From: Vittaforma corneae ATCC 50505
Lineage: Eukaryota; Microsporidia; Nosematidae
Reading direction: 5' to 3'
Assembly: GCF_000231115.1 (NCBI RefSeq)
Contig: NW_006889841.1
Coordinates: 13,606-77,605 of the forward strand
DNA: 64,000 nt
A program made the translations under genes and the position numbers. The number at the start of each line of letters is the position of its first letter. Position 1 is the first letter of the stretch. Below the pieces are notes generated by a model that did not search any database, was not told where the DNA came from, and saw only the letters and a list, made by a program, of their open reading frames with translations. Positions 27,373 through 36,624 of this stretch are shown here, in pieces.

Positions 27373-30351
27373 TTATTTTTTGGCCGGTTTAAACCCTGGA
27401 ATGTCAACATTCTGCGACTCTTTCATATTTGCATACGAGCTCTGAATTATTTTTCTTTCCTTCTTCTCGGGCGCTTGTATCTCAGCCTTCAAAGGCCTGG
27501 ATATTCTACTTTGAACTAAGTCGTCCTTGGCCTTTCTAGGCTCACTCCCCTTCTTCTTGAAAAACCCAAACAAATTTGATATCACAGAGCCTTTCGTCTC
27601 TGAATCGTCAGTATGGAAGATGGGTTTGTCAGTCTCTAAAACATCAGAAACATACGAACTGACATCAACATTATCATTAACCGTATTGCTCCCCTCTAAA
27701 GTAAAGATATCAGCAAAGCTTTTTGAAAACTTCTTCTTGTAAAGCTGATGTTGGTTGGGAACATCCGACTGGGATGCCTCTTCGGGAGCACTGACCAGAT
27801 CGTCGTGGCCTCTATCAGTATCACTCTCTATTGGTAGCTGAGGCTGTTCAACATCGGATTTCAAAGTGCTGTTGTCTTTGCTTTCATTGACAGTCCTCGT
27901 TAAAGCGCTGTTCTCTGTAGTAGCATCATTCTTTTCTAAGCTACTGGCAGATACTGTTGGCTTGAAAGCTGCACCTTTATTTACTTTACTGGCTGGGTCT
28001 TTTTTGGGCTCGGATGGCGACAAAAGTATAGAAGCAGTTGCAGATGTGGAGGGTGCATTACTTTCAATACTCGAGGGCTTTACTCTATCAAATAAATTCT
28101 CTTCTTCATCTGACTCATCAAAAATTGAACTTTTTGGCACATTCGGGGATAGACTGGACTGTTTTACAGGCCAATTGGCTTCCTTTGTTAGTAGACTACT
28201 ATCGTCCTCAATCTTGTTAGTGCTCAGCTTATTGCTGGTGTTTTCTATCACTGAACTATTGCCATTCTTTTCACCTTTGCCATTAATCATAAAGCTGTTT
28301 TCAACCTTTACAATATCTTTTTTTTGCGGAATGATAATGCCCTTTCCTGATCTGGCAATGTCCTCCAACGGACTATCCTGCATCCTGGGCTTCTCAACAT
28401 TTAAGATCTTAGAAATTCCAAAATCAACAATATTTCTGACATTCCATTTGTTTCTCGGTTCTTTTGTCTTTACAGAATTGACTCCGATCTTTGATAAAAC
28501 GTACTGGTAAAATAGGTTTTTGGAGTATATAAATTCAAAGTCTTTTAGATTGATCATTCCAAGTTTAAAGAAAATTATCAAAAATACTATTCTATTAGTT
28601 TGACTGAGGATAAATGTCTTTGTGAGTTCGGGATTGTCTATGTGCACAACCTGCCTCAGAAGATTGGGAGAAAGATCCTTGCTGCGAAGCGAATAGCCAA
28701 GGCCCATTTTGTATCTAAGAACATTTAGCTCAAGCGGAGATAAAGACTTTGCATTTTCGATGTGCTTGTAAACATCCTCGGTGGTTGAAAAAAGAGTCTT
28801 TTTATCAGACACCAATGAGTTTAAATCTTCCTTGCAAATAGAAAAGGTAACGTTATGGATGAATATTTCTTCATCTCTGAGCTTTAGAATATCTTTGATC
28901 TTTGAATAGTCGGATTGAATATTTTTAATGTGAGAGTTTGCAATATCAACAATTGTTCTATTTTTAAAGCTATTATCATTGATCTCAGCAATGGCGGGTC
29001 TGTGCGTCTCTATAATGTAGATTACTTTATCAACCAAAGAATGGCTTGAATACCTTTTAGTTGTTGTTCTGTAATACTTGATAATGACATCGCCAATGTG
29101 TTTTACAAGAATAGTGCTTTGTGGCTTTGTGGACTGCGATGGACCAAGGCTGTTTGTACTTGTGAACTCATGGCTTTCGGGCACCATTCTGACTGTGCCT
29201 GAAATTGTTCGTAGATCAGCGGTGGCATTCTTTGTGGTAAGCATATGGACACCAACCGGCATGTTGTTTCCCAGATCTTTTCTATCTGAGAAATGCACTG
29301 TCCGTGTGCTTGTACCATGAGCATCCTCTGGCTCATTATTAAAATTAATAGAGCTGTTGTTAGTGCCATCTTGATCCAAAAAGACATGCTCTGCTCTCTT
29401 TTCATTCTCCTGCAATGTAGCATCCTTCGGCTGGTTTTCATCAACAGCCAAGGTTTCATAGTAGATATCTTTATTTTCGGAAGATACTGGCAGGTTAATG
29501 TGGCTATTAACACCACTTTGTTGTGAACTAGAGACATTGGGTTTTTCGTGAACACTAGCTGAGATATTAAAATCTTCAGATTCAGAAGATAGAAAATCCG
29601 TAAACTTTGGTGCTTTTTCATGTGAATCAGATAAGGTAAAATGCGATGTTGCGTCCTCATCCGTGAAGCTTTCTGCAATGTTGGGAGCTGTCTTTGTCTC
29701 ATTGTCACTAATCCTTGGCTTGGTTTCATTGTTGGCGGTCGATTTACATATATTCTCAATTGAAGAAGGCGAAAAATCAAAGTCAGAATTTAGAGTATCC
29801 TCGATATCATTTTGCATTGTCCTGGGGTTTTTAGTATCATTATCACTATCAGTTGAGGAAGAAATAGTAGGCACAGGAGCTAATTGTGGCTGATCTTTGG
29901 CATTTGGTTCACATTCTTCTTTGTCTGTCGCTTTCTTCCCTTGCACATTTTTTAGAATGCCAAAATCTTCTGCTTCGTCAGAATCAAATAAGCTTCTAGA
30001 AATGATGTTTAGCTCTTTTACTTCCCCTATGTTTGAGCTGTACGTCTCACTTGTAGTAAGACGATCACTTGTATTCTCACTTGTTGTGCTGCCAAAAGCA
30101 TCCGGCTTGGCTTCATGTTTCATAGCCAACCCAGATATTTGATTCCCTTTACCACTAGACTTGCCTGAGTTCTTGGCTGTGTTCATTATTTGAAAATCCT
30201 CTTCATCATCCAAGAAGTCCAAAGCGCTATTCACTGGCGTGTTGGGAGATGATGTGATATTGTCCGAGTCTCTGCTCAGTGGAGAGCCCCAGCTAATTAT
30301 ATCCTCAAAGCTCTCATCATTGAGTGTGTCCTTTCTGTTTTTTTGATCCAT
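27373..30351 (-). CDS. Long acidic low-complexity protein with central folded domain (Sec16-like, tentative)
   Basis: A 992-residue protein. Residues 1-400 and 640-930 are polar, Ser/Asn/Asp/Glu-rich and probably disordered. A helical central domain (about 410-630) begins 'HIGDVIIKYYRTTTKRYSSH'. Acidic Phe-containing motifs recur: 'LDFLDDEEDF' (44-53), 'LFDSDEAEDF' (121-130), 'TDFLSSESEDF' (251-261) and a late 'IFDESDEEENLF'. The C-terminus 'NLFGFFKKKGSEPRKAKDD' plus 'SSYANM' recalls the basic and Tyr-containing ends of Sec16, and the order disorder-solenoid-disorder fits an ER-exit-site scaffold, but the central domain is not clearly Sec16. The start at 30351 follows CCC closely; the upstream hydrophobic extension is left out. 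Confidence 0.6.
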   Translation of the reverse strand: MDQKNRKDTLNDESFEDIISWGSPLSRDSDNITSSPNTPVNSALDFLDDEEDFQIMNTAKNSGKSSGKGNQISGLAMKHEAKPDAFGSTTSENTSDRLTTSETYSSNIGEVKELNIISRSLFDSDEAEDFGILKNVQGKKATDKEECEPNAKDQPQLAPVPTISSSTDSDNDTKNPRTMQNDIEDTLNSDFDFSPSSIENICKSTANNETKPRISDNETKTAPNIAESFTDEDATSHFTLSDSHEKAPKFTDFLSSESEDFNISASVHEKPNVSSSQQSGVNSHINLPVSSENKDIYYETLAVDENQPKDATLQENEKRAEHVFLDQDGTNNSSINFNNEPEDAHGTSTRTVHFSDRKDLGNNMPVGVHMLTTKNATADLRTISGTVRMVPESHEFTSTNSLGPSQSTKPQSTILVKHIGDVIIKYYRTTTKRYSSHSLVDKVIYIIETHRPAIAEINDNSFKNRTIVDIANSHIKNIQSDYSKIKDILKLRDEEIFIHNVTFSICKEDLNSLVSDKKTLFSTTEDVYKHIENAKSLSPLELNVLRYKMGLGYSLRSKDLSPNLLRQVVHIDNPELTKTFILSQTNRIVFLIIFFKLGMINLKDFEFIYSKNLFYQYVLSKIGVNSVKTKEPRNKWNVRNIVDFGISKILNVEKPRMQDSPLEDIARSGKGIIIPQKKDIVKVENSFMINGKGEKNGNSSVIENTSNKLSTNKIEDDSSLLTKEANWPVKQSSLSPNVPKSSIFDESDEEENLFDRVKPSSIESNAPSTSATASILLSPSEPKKDPASKVNKGAAFKPTVSASSLEKNDATTENSALTRTVNESKDNSTLKSDVEQPQLPIESDTDRGHDDLVSAPEEASQSDVPNQHQLYKKKFSKSFADIFTLEGSNTVNDNVDVSSYVSDVLETDKPIFHTDDSETKGSVISNLFGFFKKKGSEPRKAKDDLVQSRISRPLKAEIQAPEKKERKIIQSSYANMKESQNVDIPGFKPAKK

Positions 30352-30790
30352 GGATGGGTAAGATGAACCAGCAAAAATACTGCAGGGAATTGTATTTGAA
30401 CAAATAACACAACCACAGATGATTCGCATTTTTAACAGCATCACTCCAGTTTTAACAATATTAGAGCATTTCTGCTAGAGAATATTAGCCTTCCAAGATA
30501 TTTCGAGCTTCCAGAGTAGATAGATTACTGATTTGCAAGTTTTTTGATCAAACAAGCAAAATGTTCCCTTAACTTGTCTCTTTCCTCACAGCTGTCTTGT
30601 ATAAACCTCAAACAAATCTTATTATAGGCTTTAGACAGCACTGCCGATCATATATTAAACAATACAAGCCGATATTTTGGTATTTATGGTCCAAGTTGTC
30701 TCTTGATTACTCGTAAATCTGCTCGTTGCTTTTCACTACACAGAATTGATTACAATGGCCACTCTTTTGTTAGTAAAAATTTATGCCCCC
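30352..30790. other. 439-base divergent spacer
   Basis: Between the long acidic protein and Sec61 alpha. It holds the start-proximal signals of both genes (GGG at 30356-30358 for the minus strand, CCCCC at 30786-30790 for the plus strand). Nothing else is recognised. Confidence 0.5.
30786..30790 (+). promoter_or_regulatory. CCCCC start-proximal signal deciding the Sec61 alpha start
   Basis: CCCCC directly before the ATG at 30791. The protein that starts here (MATEPKKAR) has the length expected of Sec61 alpha, whereas upstream in-frame codons add an unconserved extension. Confidence 0.6.
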
Positions 30791-32242
30791 ATGGCAACTG
30801 AACCAAAGAAAGCTCGGTCTTTGTTTTCAAACCTTCTGCTCTTGGTAAGGCCCTTCGTGCCAATCTTGCCGCAGGTGAGAAGTCCAGCAAGGACACCCTC
30901 TCTTCGAGAGAAGTTCATATGGACTGTCCTAGCCGTCTTGATATACTTGGTTGCATCTCAGATCCCGCTCTACGGAATCCTCACAACTAACATCCAGGAT
31001 CACACCCAATGGCTTAGAATTCTAATAGCCTCTAGCAGAGGCACACTCATGGATCTTGGCACAGGGCCTGTCGTTACAGCCTCTGTCATAATGCAGCTCC
31101 TTACCTCATCAAAGATTATCGAGCCAGACTTTAATATACCTGAGGACAAGATTCTCCACGACTCTCTACAGAAGCTTATTGCCTTACTTTTGACCGTGGG
31201 CCAGGCCCTGGTCCAAATCATTACGGGTTTCTATGGCCCTTTTGAAACACTAACTAAGGCTAGCTGCTGTCTTATTGTCTTCCAACTGATTATTTCAGGA
31301 ATTCTAGTAATATTACTGGATGAACTCCTGCAGAAGGGCTACGGAATTGGCAATGGTGTTAATCTCTTCATTGTTGCTAATGTTTGCGAAAGAATCATCT
31401 GGAATGCTATTAGCCCAAAGGTGTTCTATACTGGCAGGGGATTAGAGTTTGAGGGGTGTCTGGTAGCTACTGTCCATCTATTATTTGCCAGAAGAAATAA
31501 GCTTGCTGCTTTGTATGAGATTATGTTTCGTGAAAATTTGCCAAACCTCTCCTCTCTTATATTTACTTTTATTATTTTTAGCTTTGTTGTGTACGTCCAA
31601 TCAATCAGGGTTGAGTTGCCAATCATCTCTCGTAAGCACAAGGGGATTGTAAGCTCTTATCCAATTAATCTAATGTACTCCTCGACAAATCCTATTCTCT
31701 TCCAAAACACCATTGTTACTCAATTTTTCAACGTTTCTAGACTACTCTACAAGTTCTTTCCCAAGAACTTATTTGTACGCCTCTTCGGGATCTGGGAGCA
31801 GAAGCCTAAAGTTGGATTTGCACCTGTTTCAGGTCTTTGTTATTACATTTTCCCGCCAAACTCGTATACTGACATGTTCACAAGACCCATTTTCTTTGCA
31901 TTATATTGCTGTATAATGCTGTGCTCTTCTGCATTTCTAGCTGTCTCGCTTCTTGAGTCCCAGGAGGAAAATGCAGAAGTTGTATTTAAGAGAATTAAGG
32001 CCAAGGATATGCAACTTAAGGGCATTCGAGACACGAATGCTGTCGATAAACTTAATGAGTACGTTCCAACAGCAGCATTCCTCAGTGGGCTTCTGACCTC
32101 ATTTGTGGTTCTTTTCTGTGATCTATTTTCAGTTGTAGGCTCGGGCAGCAATGTATTCCTTGCAGCAGGTATTGTAAACCAGTATATAAAGCTTGTCACT
32201 AAAGAAACAGCTAAGAGATCAGGAAAGGCGATTATTGAATAA
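30791..32242 (+). CDS. SEC61: Protein translocation channel Sec61 alpha
   Basis: A 483-residue polytopic membrane protein, the pore of the ER translocon. 'KFIWTVLAVLIYLVASQIPLYGI' is the conserved first span; 'DLGTGPVVTASVIMQLL' is the plug and second-span region; 'LDELLQKGYGIGNGVNLFI' and 'ELPIISRKHKG' are the conserved cytosolic loop segments. The late 'VGSGSNVFLAAGIVNQYIK' matches the last span. Length and about ten spans agree with yeast Sec61 (480). The start at 30791 follows CCCCC. Sec61 beta is encoded at 53650-53931 and signal-peptidase subunit SPC3 at 55277. Confidence 0.96.
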   Translation: MATEPKKARSLFSNLLLLVRPFVPILPQVRSPARTPSLREKFIWTVLAVLIYLVASQIPLYGILTTNIQDHTQWLRILIASSRGTLMDLGTGPVVTASVIMQLLTSSKIIEPDFNIPEDKILHDSLQKLIALLLTVGQALVQIITGFYGPFETLTKASCCLIVFQLIISGILVILLDELLQKGYGIGNGVNLFIVANVCERIIWNAISPKVFYTGRGLEFEGCLVATVHLLFARRNKLAALYEIMFRENLPNLSSLIFTFIIFSFVVYVQSIRVELPIISRKHKGIVSSYPINLMYSSTNPILFQNTIVTQFFNVSRLLYKFFPKNLFVRLFGIWEQKPKVGFAPVSGLCYYIFPPNSYTDMFTRPIFFALYCCIMLCSSAFLAVSLLESQEENAEVVFKRIKAKDMQLKGIRDTNAVDKLNEYVPTAAFLSGLLTSFVVLFCDLFSVVGSGSNVFLAAGIVNQYIKLVTKETAKRSGKAIIE

Positions 32243-32243
32243 A
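32238..32243 (+). terminator. AATAAA poly(A) signal overlapping the stop codon (Sec61 alpha)
   Basis: The TAA stop (32240-32242) lies inside AATAAA. Confidence 0.55.
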
Positions 32244-32619
32244 TAAATCTGTCTTCCGCGGCTTTACCATTTAAACTTTCAATCGAATGCTGATTTGTTT
32301 GCATTCCGATATTATTAAATACCCTTCGCTCAAGTTGTCTTGTGCATTAGATGCAGCCATATTTCCACCAAAATTCAAGTTTAAGCACACACGCTATGAA
32401 TGTTACATGCAAGTAGGCTGCCTGGCTTCACTAAGCTGCCCTGGTATTTATTGACATGAATATGTGGTTGTTTGTGGTTTAATTTTTATTAAATTTTATG
32501 GATTTTTAATATTTCTCAAATAATCCCTTAAAATCGGTGCTGAGTGGTGAAGTTTATGAACAGACATACTACCTAGTTTCAGTTTTTCTTTTCAGTTAAT
32601 TTGTTTATTTTTCCCCAGA
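32243..32619 (+). other. 377-base spacer
   Basis: A+T-rich region between two plus-strand genes. CCCC at 32613-32616 precedes the Tudor-like gene's ATG by three bases. No other feature seen. Confidence 0.5.
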
Positions 32620-33111
32620 ATGGCAATTGAAATTGATGAAAATAATCAAGCTAAAAAGTTGCAAAAAGTCAATACACAGTTATCTCAGATGGAAGAAAGA
32701 ATGGATAAGGCAGCAGAGGCTTACATTAAGTGTCTTAAATTCTATATTGATGTTGAAAACGAACTAGACCAGAAAAGGATCGAGGAAAAATCAGAAAATG
32801 TAAAAAGAAGAAAGCCTCATTCATTTAAGAACTTTGAATTCCAAGGCCTATCGTATAGAGCAATTTCTGAGGATTTAAATTTGATATATGAGGGTATTAA
32901 AGAAGAAGAGGGCTTTGGACCAGAAAACTTTAAACGAAATGATGCTGTATCTTGCATTGTTGACAGAAAAAAGTACAAAGGAACCATCGTTTCTGTTAAC
33001 CAGAGAGGGATGGTAATAAAGACACAGGATAGGAGAAAGATTAAGCTTTCTTGGGAAGAGATCGAAGATGGGGAGGCCAAGGTTACTAAACTTCAGAGCG
33101 ACGACGAATAA
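32620..33111 (+). CDS. Small coiled-coil plus Tudor-like protein
   Basis: A 163-residue protein. The N-terminal half (about 8-75) is a charged coiled coil. The C-terminal part (about 105-155) reads 'FKRNDAVSCIVDRKKYKGTIVSV' then 'GMVIKTQDRRKIKLSWEEI', the five-strand pattern of an SMN/SPF30-type Tudor barrel ('GD.c.A....D..wY.A.I..i'). Tudor domains often bind methylated Arg or Lys; the aromatic cage is incomplete here. It could be a splicing-assembly (SPF30-like) or chromatin protein. The start follows CCCC. The stop overlaps AATAAA. Function not determined. Confidence 0.6.
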   Translation: MAIEIDENNQAKKLQKVNTQLSQMEERMDKAAEAYIKCLKFYIDVENELDQKRIEEKSENVKRRKPHSFKNFEFQGLSYRAISEDLNLIYEGIKEEEGFGPENFKRNDAVSCIVDRKKYKGTIVSVNQRGMVIKTQDRRKIKLSWEEIEDGEAKVTKLQSDDE

Positions 33112-33315
33112 ATAATAATAATATTGCTAGCATCCAGCTTTACTTGTTTGATATTAATTTTGATTTATTGTATACTTGTTAATTATAGTTGACGCCACCC
33201 GACGATGAAACATTAATTTCAATTATGTCCACCAGTAGTTTATTGCATTAACAGCTATTCATGGTTGAAATTATCAAGCTATTTTGTAAAACGGGTCCGA
33301 AACGTGCATTTATAA

Positions 33316-35067
33316 ATGAAAATACGAATAATTTATTTGGAACAACTTTGTCCAATAAGGCGAATAGGTGGTTTTATATTGAAGAGCTGTGTCTGCCCCA
33401 TGTGGATATTTATAGCATCCGTACTGGCACTTAAAAAGACGTTACAGCTAAGGGATGTTAGTGAACTAAGTTCCTTAGATAGGAACTGCAGTGCAACGCA
33501 ATCATTCACAGACAATCCTGCTGAGCTCGTTGGATTGGTGGCAATATTTAGGCATGGAGATAGGGCACCTTTAACCGTAGAGAGTGATGTTTGGAGGAAA
33601 AAATCCTGTATTAAGTGCGATGAAACATGCAGATCACAGCCTTGCAGCGATGGAATGCTGACGAAGAAGGGATACATTCAGGCAAAGAAACTGGGAAAAT
33701 ACATTAAAAAGTACTACCGCGCTAAATTTCATATATTGGATTCCCTGACAGGATACCACTCCAGTTATGAGCGAAGCATCAGCACATTGCATGGTGTTTT
33801 GGCAGGTTTAAACGAGTGGCACTATGAAATTTTTAGGGAAAATTCAATAGTCTCTGCTTCAAATGTAAAAATATTGAAGAATATCATTCTGAATGCAAAA
33901 TTAAGCGAGTTCAAAAAGAGAAACTTACAGGAATACAAAATCTATGACGAGATAATTGCCGATTTCTGCTCAGAAACACCTTTCAGCTGCTCGAAATTCA
34001 GCTGCGATCCAAAAAAGATTTTGTCATTTGTTACTGATCAACAGAACGACCTTTTGGAATATGTAAACCTAATACGATCAAACATAATGGCAATGGGCAT
34101 AACGCTGGGTGAGTTCGGTGAGTTTTTAAAGAAGGAAATGTTGAAGAGGCGAGCAATAACGCTTATTTCTGGCCACGATTCCTTGATCGTGAAGATTCTT
34201 AGCAGCTTGAATGCTGATATCAAAAAGCTTCCTTCGTACACCAGTGCAGTGTTTCTAGAAATATGGAAGGACAAACATCAAAATGAATTTGTAAGAATGG
34301 TTTATGATGGGTCTGTCGAGAAGTTTGGACTGTACAACGAGGAGTATGTATCATTTGATAACTTTATTAAATACATCGACATGTTTAACAATGCTAATAG
34401 ACAGATCGGCACAGTCATAAACGGAGATACACAAAGGTTGCTGACAAATAATGAAATTAGGCAAGCCACTGCAATAACGTACAATGCTTATGCCCCCCTT
34501 GTTGATGCTATCCAACGCAATAGAGTCAGCGTTAAACCTACAAACAAGTTCTTAGCCTCAAACCTTTCTAAAACTGAGGAGTCTGGTGAGGATTTGTACG
34601 ATCCAATATCACAGTTTTTATCTCCCAGCACAAAGAACGCAAGAGAGCCAAATGCAAAGCCAACTAGCTGCGAAAATAAGAATAGTGAAACTGGAAACGA
34701 AAAATCATGCAATAGTAAAGTAGATGGATGTGCGGTGTGTACGAGAAAATGCGAAGATGAAACCAAGACATCTTGTGAAAAGAAATGCCCTAAGAATCAA
34801 TGTGGAACATCTTGCAAAAGTGAATTCGCTTCTCGTCCCGGAACATGTGCGGTGTTTGGCAGTACAAGCTGTGAAGAGTGCAAAAGACCCGCACAGCCTT
34901 GCAATAGTACTAGCACATCCTGTAATTGTAGAAAACCACAGACATGTAGTCCTGCCAAACCACAATGTGCAGACAGTGTTACTACTAATCCACCATGTGT
35001 AGGTGCAACTGAAGATGACTCGGAATGCAGCAACCAGAAGTTTCCAGAAACATATGCATTAAAGTAA
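33316..35067 (+). CDS. Histidine acid phosphatase with Cys-rich C-terminal tail
   Basis: A 583-residue protein of the histidine phosphatase superfamily, clade 2. The catalytic 'VAIFRHGDRAPLTVE' (RHGxRxP) sits near residue 76, and the C-terminal catalytic 'ISGHDSLIVKI' (HD) near residue 288. A hydrophobic segment in residues 18-40 suggests a signal peptide or anchor, so the enzyme probably works at the surface or in the secretory lumen. Substrate unknown (phosphate esters or phosphorylated sugars are typical). After residue about 445 comes a tail with roughly 30 Cys in short spacings (CENKN, CAVCTRKC, CEKKCPKNQCGTSC, CNCRKPQTC), unlike ordinary acid phosphatases. This may be a disulfide-linked wall-attachment or metal-binding region. 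Confidence 0.85.
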   Translation: MKIRIIYLEQLCPIRRIGGFILKSCVCPMWIFIASVLALKKTLQLRDVSELSSLDRNCSATQSFTDNPAELVGLVAIFRHGDRAPLTVESDVWRKKSCIKCDETCRSQPCSDGMLTKKGYIQAKKLGKYIKKYYRAKFHILDSLTGYHSSYERSISTLHGVLAGLNEWHYEIFRENSIVSASNVKILKNIILNAKLSEFKKRNLQEYKIYDEIIADFCSETPFSCSKFSCDPKKILSFVTDQQNDLLEYVNLIRSNIMAMGITLGEFGEFLKKEMLKRRAITLISGHDSLIVKILSSLNADIKKLPSYTSAVFLEIWKDKHQNEFVRMVYDGSVEKFGLYNEEYVSFDNFIKYIDMFNNANRQIGTVINGDTQRLLTNNEIRQATAITYNAYAPLVDAIQRNRVSVKPTNKFLASNLSKTEESGEDLYDPISQFLSPSTKNAREPNAKPTSCENKNSETGNEKSCNSKVDGCAVCTRKCEDETKTSCEKKCPKNQCGTSCKSEFASRPGTCAVFGSTSCEECKRPAQPCNSTSTSCNCRKPQTCSPAKPQCADSVTTNPPCVGATEDDSECSNQKFPETYALK

Positions 35068-35219
35068 TAAAGTACTAAGTATGTAAATTATTCTGTTAAT
35101 GTATATTTATTAGTTGGTTTTAATATACAAAATGTACAATAATATTGACTGCCGTAGTCTAAGTACTTCATTCTAGAGATGGGAAATTGGCCAGTGCAAG
35201 TTACAGAAATTTTTTGCCT

Positions 35220-35222
35220 CCC
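35220..35222 (+). promoter_or_regulatory. CCC start-proximal signal (SHMT)
   Basis: CCC two bases before the ATG at 35225. Confidence 0.55.
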
Positions 35223-35224
35223 TA

Positions 35225-36592
35225 ATGATGATTTACGAAAGACTGGAAAACTTCGACCCAGAAATTGATAGTCTCATAAAGGCAGAGGAAGAAAGACAAA
35301 GACAGGGACTCGAATTGATAGCAAGCGAGAATTTTGCCTCGGTTAGTGTTCTTCAGGCAAATGCTTCGGTTTTGACCAACAAGTACTCTGAAGGACAGGT
35401 TGGCCAAAGATATTACGGTGGTAATGAGTACATTGATGCCATTGAGACCATTTGCAAAACCAGAGCTCTGGAGGTGTTCAATCTTGATCCAAATGTCTGG
35501 GATGTGAATGTGCAGACGCTCTCCGGGACAGCCGCCAATATAGCAGTGTATACGGCACTCGTTGGTAAAGACGGCAAGATAATGGGACTTGATCTCCCCT
35601 CAGGTGGCCATTTATCCCACGGCTATCAAACACAGAAGAAGAAGATATCGGCCTCGAGTATATTTTTCAATTCAAGGCTATACAAGAACGGGGGTGATGG
35701 CCAGATTGACTATGAAAAACTTGAAAAGGACGCAAGCGAGTTTAAACCTGATTTAATAATTTGCGGTGGATCAGCCTATCCTTGCGACTTTGACTATAGG
35801 AGGTTCCGAGAGATAGCAAAGGACGCCTATCTGATGATGGACATGGCTCACATTTCGGGGCTGATAGCAGCAGGACTGATGAACAATCCATTTGAGTACT
35901 GCGATGTTGTGACAACCACGACACACAAAATTTTGCGAGGACCAAGAAGCGCTATGATATTTTACAAAAAGAAAGCTTTGAAAAACGGAACGGAGGTGGA
36001 TATCAAGTCTCTGATTGATTTCGCAGTATTTCCAGGACTACAGGGAGGACCCCATAACCAGAAGATAGCTGCACTTGCTGTGGCTTTGAAACAAGCAAAT
36101 ACAGAAGAGTATCGCACCTATGTCAAAAATGTGTATGAGAATGCACAAACAATGTCGGATCAGTTCAAAAAGATGGGATACAGGCTTTATTCTGGCGGGA
36201 CCATGTCTCACCTCATTTTGGTTTGTCTTGAAAAGGTTGGGGGTTATGAAGTTGAAAAAGTGTGTGAGATGGCTAATATTTATCTGAATAAGAACTGTAT
36301 TGCTACGGATACATCCCCGTTAAGACCTTCAGGAATTCGGTTGGGCACGCCTGCATTAACAACAAGAGGGCTGTGCAAAGAGGATATTGTTAGGGTCTGC
36401 TTGCTTGTTGATGAGGCCATTAAACTCTCAACCGAGCTTTCACTTTCAAGCCGCGACTCTGAGACAGGCAAGCTTGATACCGAGACGTTTTTGCAAAAAG
36501 CCGAGAAGGACTCGAGAATAGCAGACTTGAAAAGGAGAGTGGTCGATTTTATAGTGAAATTTGACATTCCCAGGTTTAATTACCGTCAATAA
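35225..36592 (+). CDS. SHM2: Serine hydroxymethyltransferase
   Basis: A 455-residue PLP enzyme that interconverts serine and glycine while loading one-carbon units on tetrahydrofolate. 'GLELIASENFAS' near the N-terminus and 'YYGGNEYID' are substrate and PLP segments; 'VNVQTLSGTAANIAVYTAL' follows. The PLP-binding Lys is in 'VVTTTTHKILRGPRSAM'. 'DTSPLRPSGIRLGTPALTTRG' is the conserved late motif. Length matches the cytosolic eukaryotic form; no mitochondrial leader is visible. CCC precedes the start and AATAAA overlaps the stop. Confidence 0.96.
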   Translation: MMIYERLENFDPEIDSLIKAEEERQRQGLELIASENFASVSVLQANASVLTNKYSEGQVGQRYYGGNEYIDAIETICKTRALEVFNLDPNVWDVNVQTLSGTAANIAVYTALVGKDGKIMGLDLPSGGHLSHGYQTQKKKISASSIFFNSRLYKNGGDGQIDYEKLEKDASEFKPDLIICGGSAYPCDFDYRRFREIAKDAYLMMDMAHISGLIAAGLMNNPFEYCDVVTTTTHKILRGPRSAMIFYKKKALKNGTEVDIKSLIDFAVFPGLQGGPHNQKIAALAVALKQANTEEYRTYVKNVYENAQTMSDQFKKMGYRLYSGGTMSHLILVCLEKVGGYEVEKVCEMANIYLNKNCIATDTSPLRPSGIRLGTPALTTRGLCKEDIVRVCLLVDEAIKLSTELSLSSRDSETGKLDTETFLQKAEKDSRIADLKRRVVDFIVKFDIPRFNYRQ

Positions 36593-36624
36593 ATGGTTTG
36601 TTTAACTTTTAATACTGTTGTTAG

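Noticed and set aside
27866..28510. 214-codon frame antisense to the acidic protein
   Set aside because: Ser/Leu-rich mirror of a low-complexity coding region; no start signal or domain.
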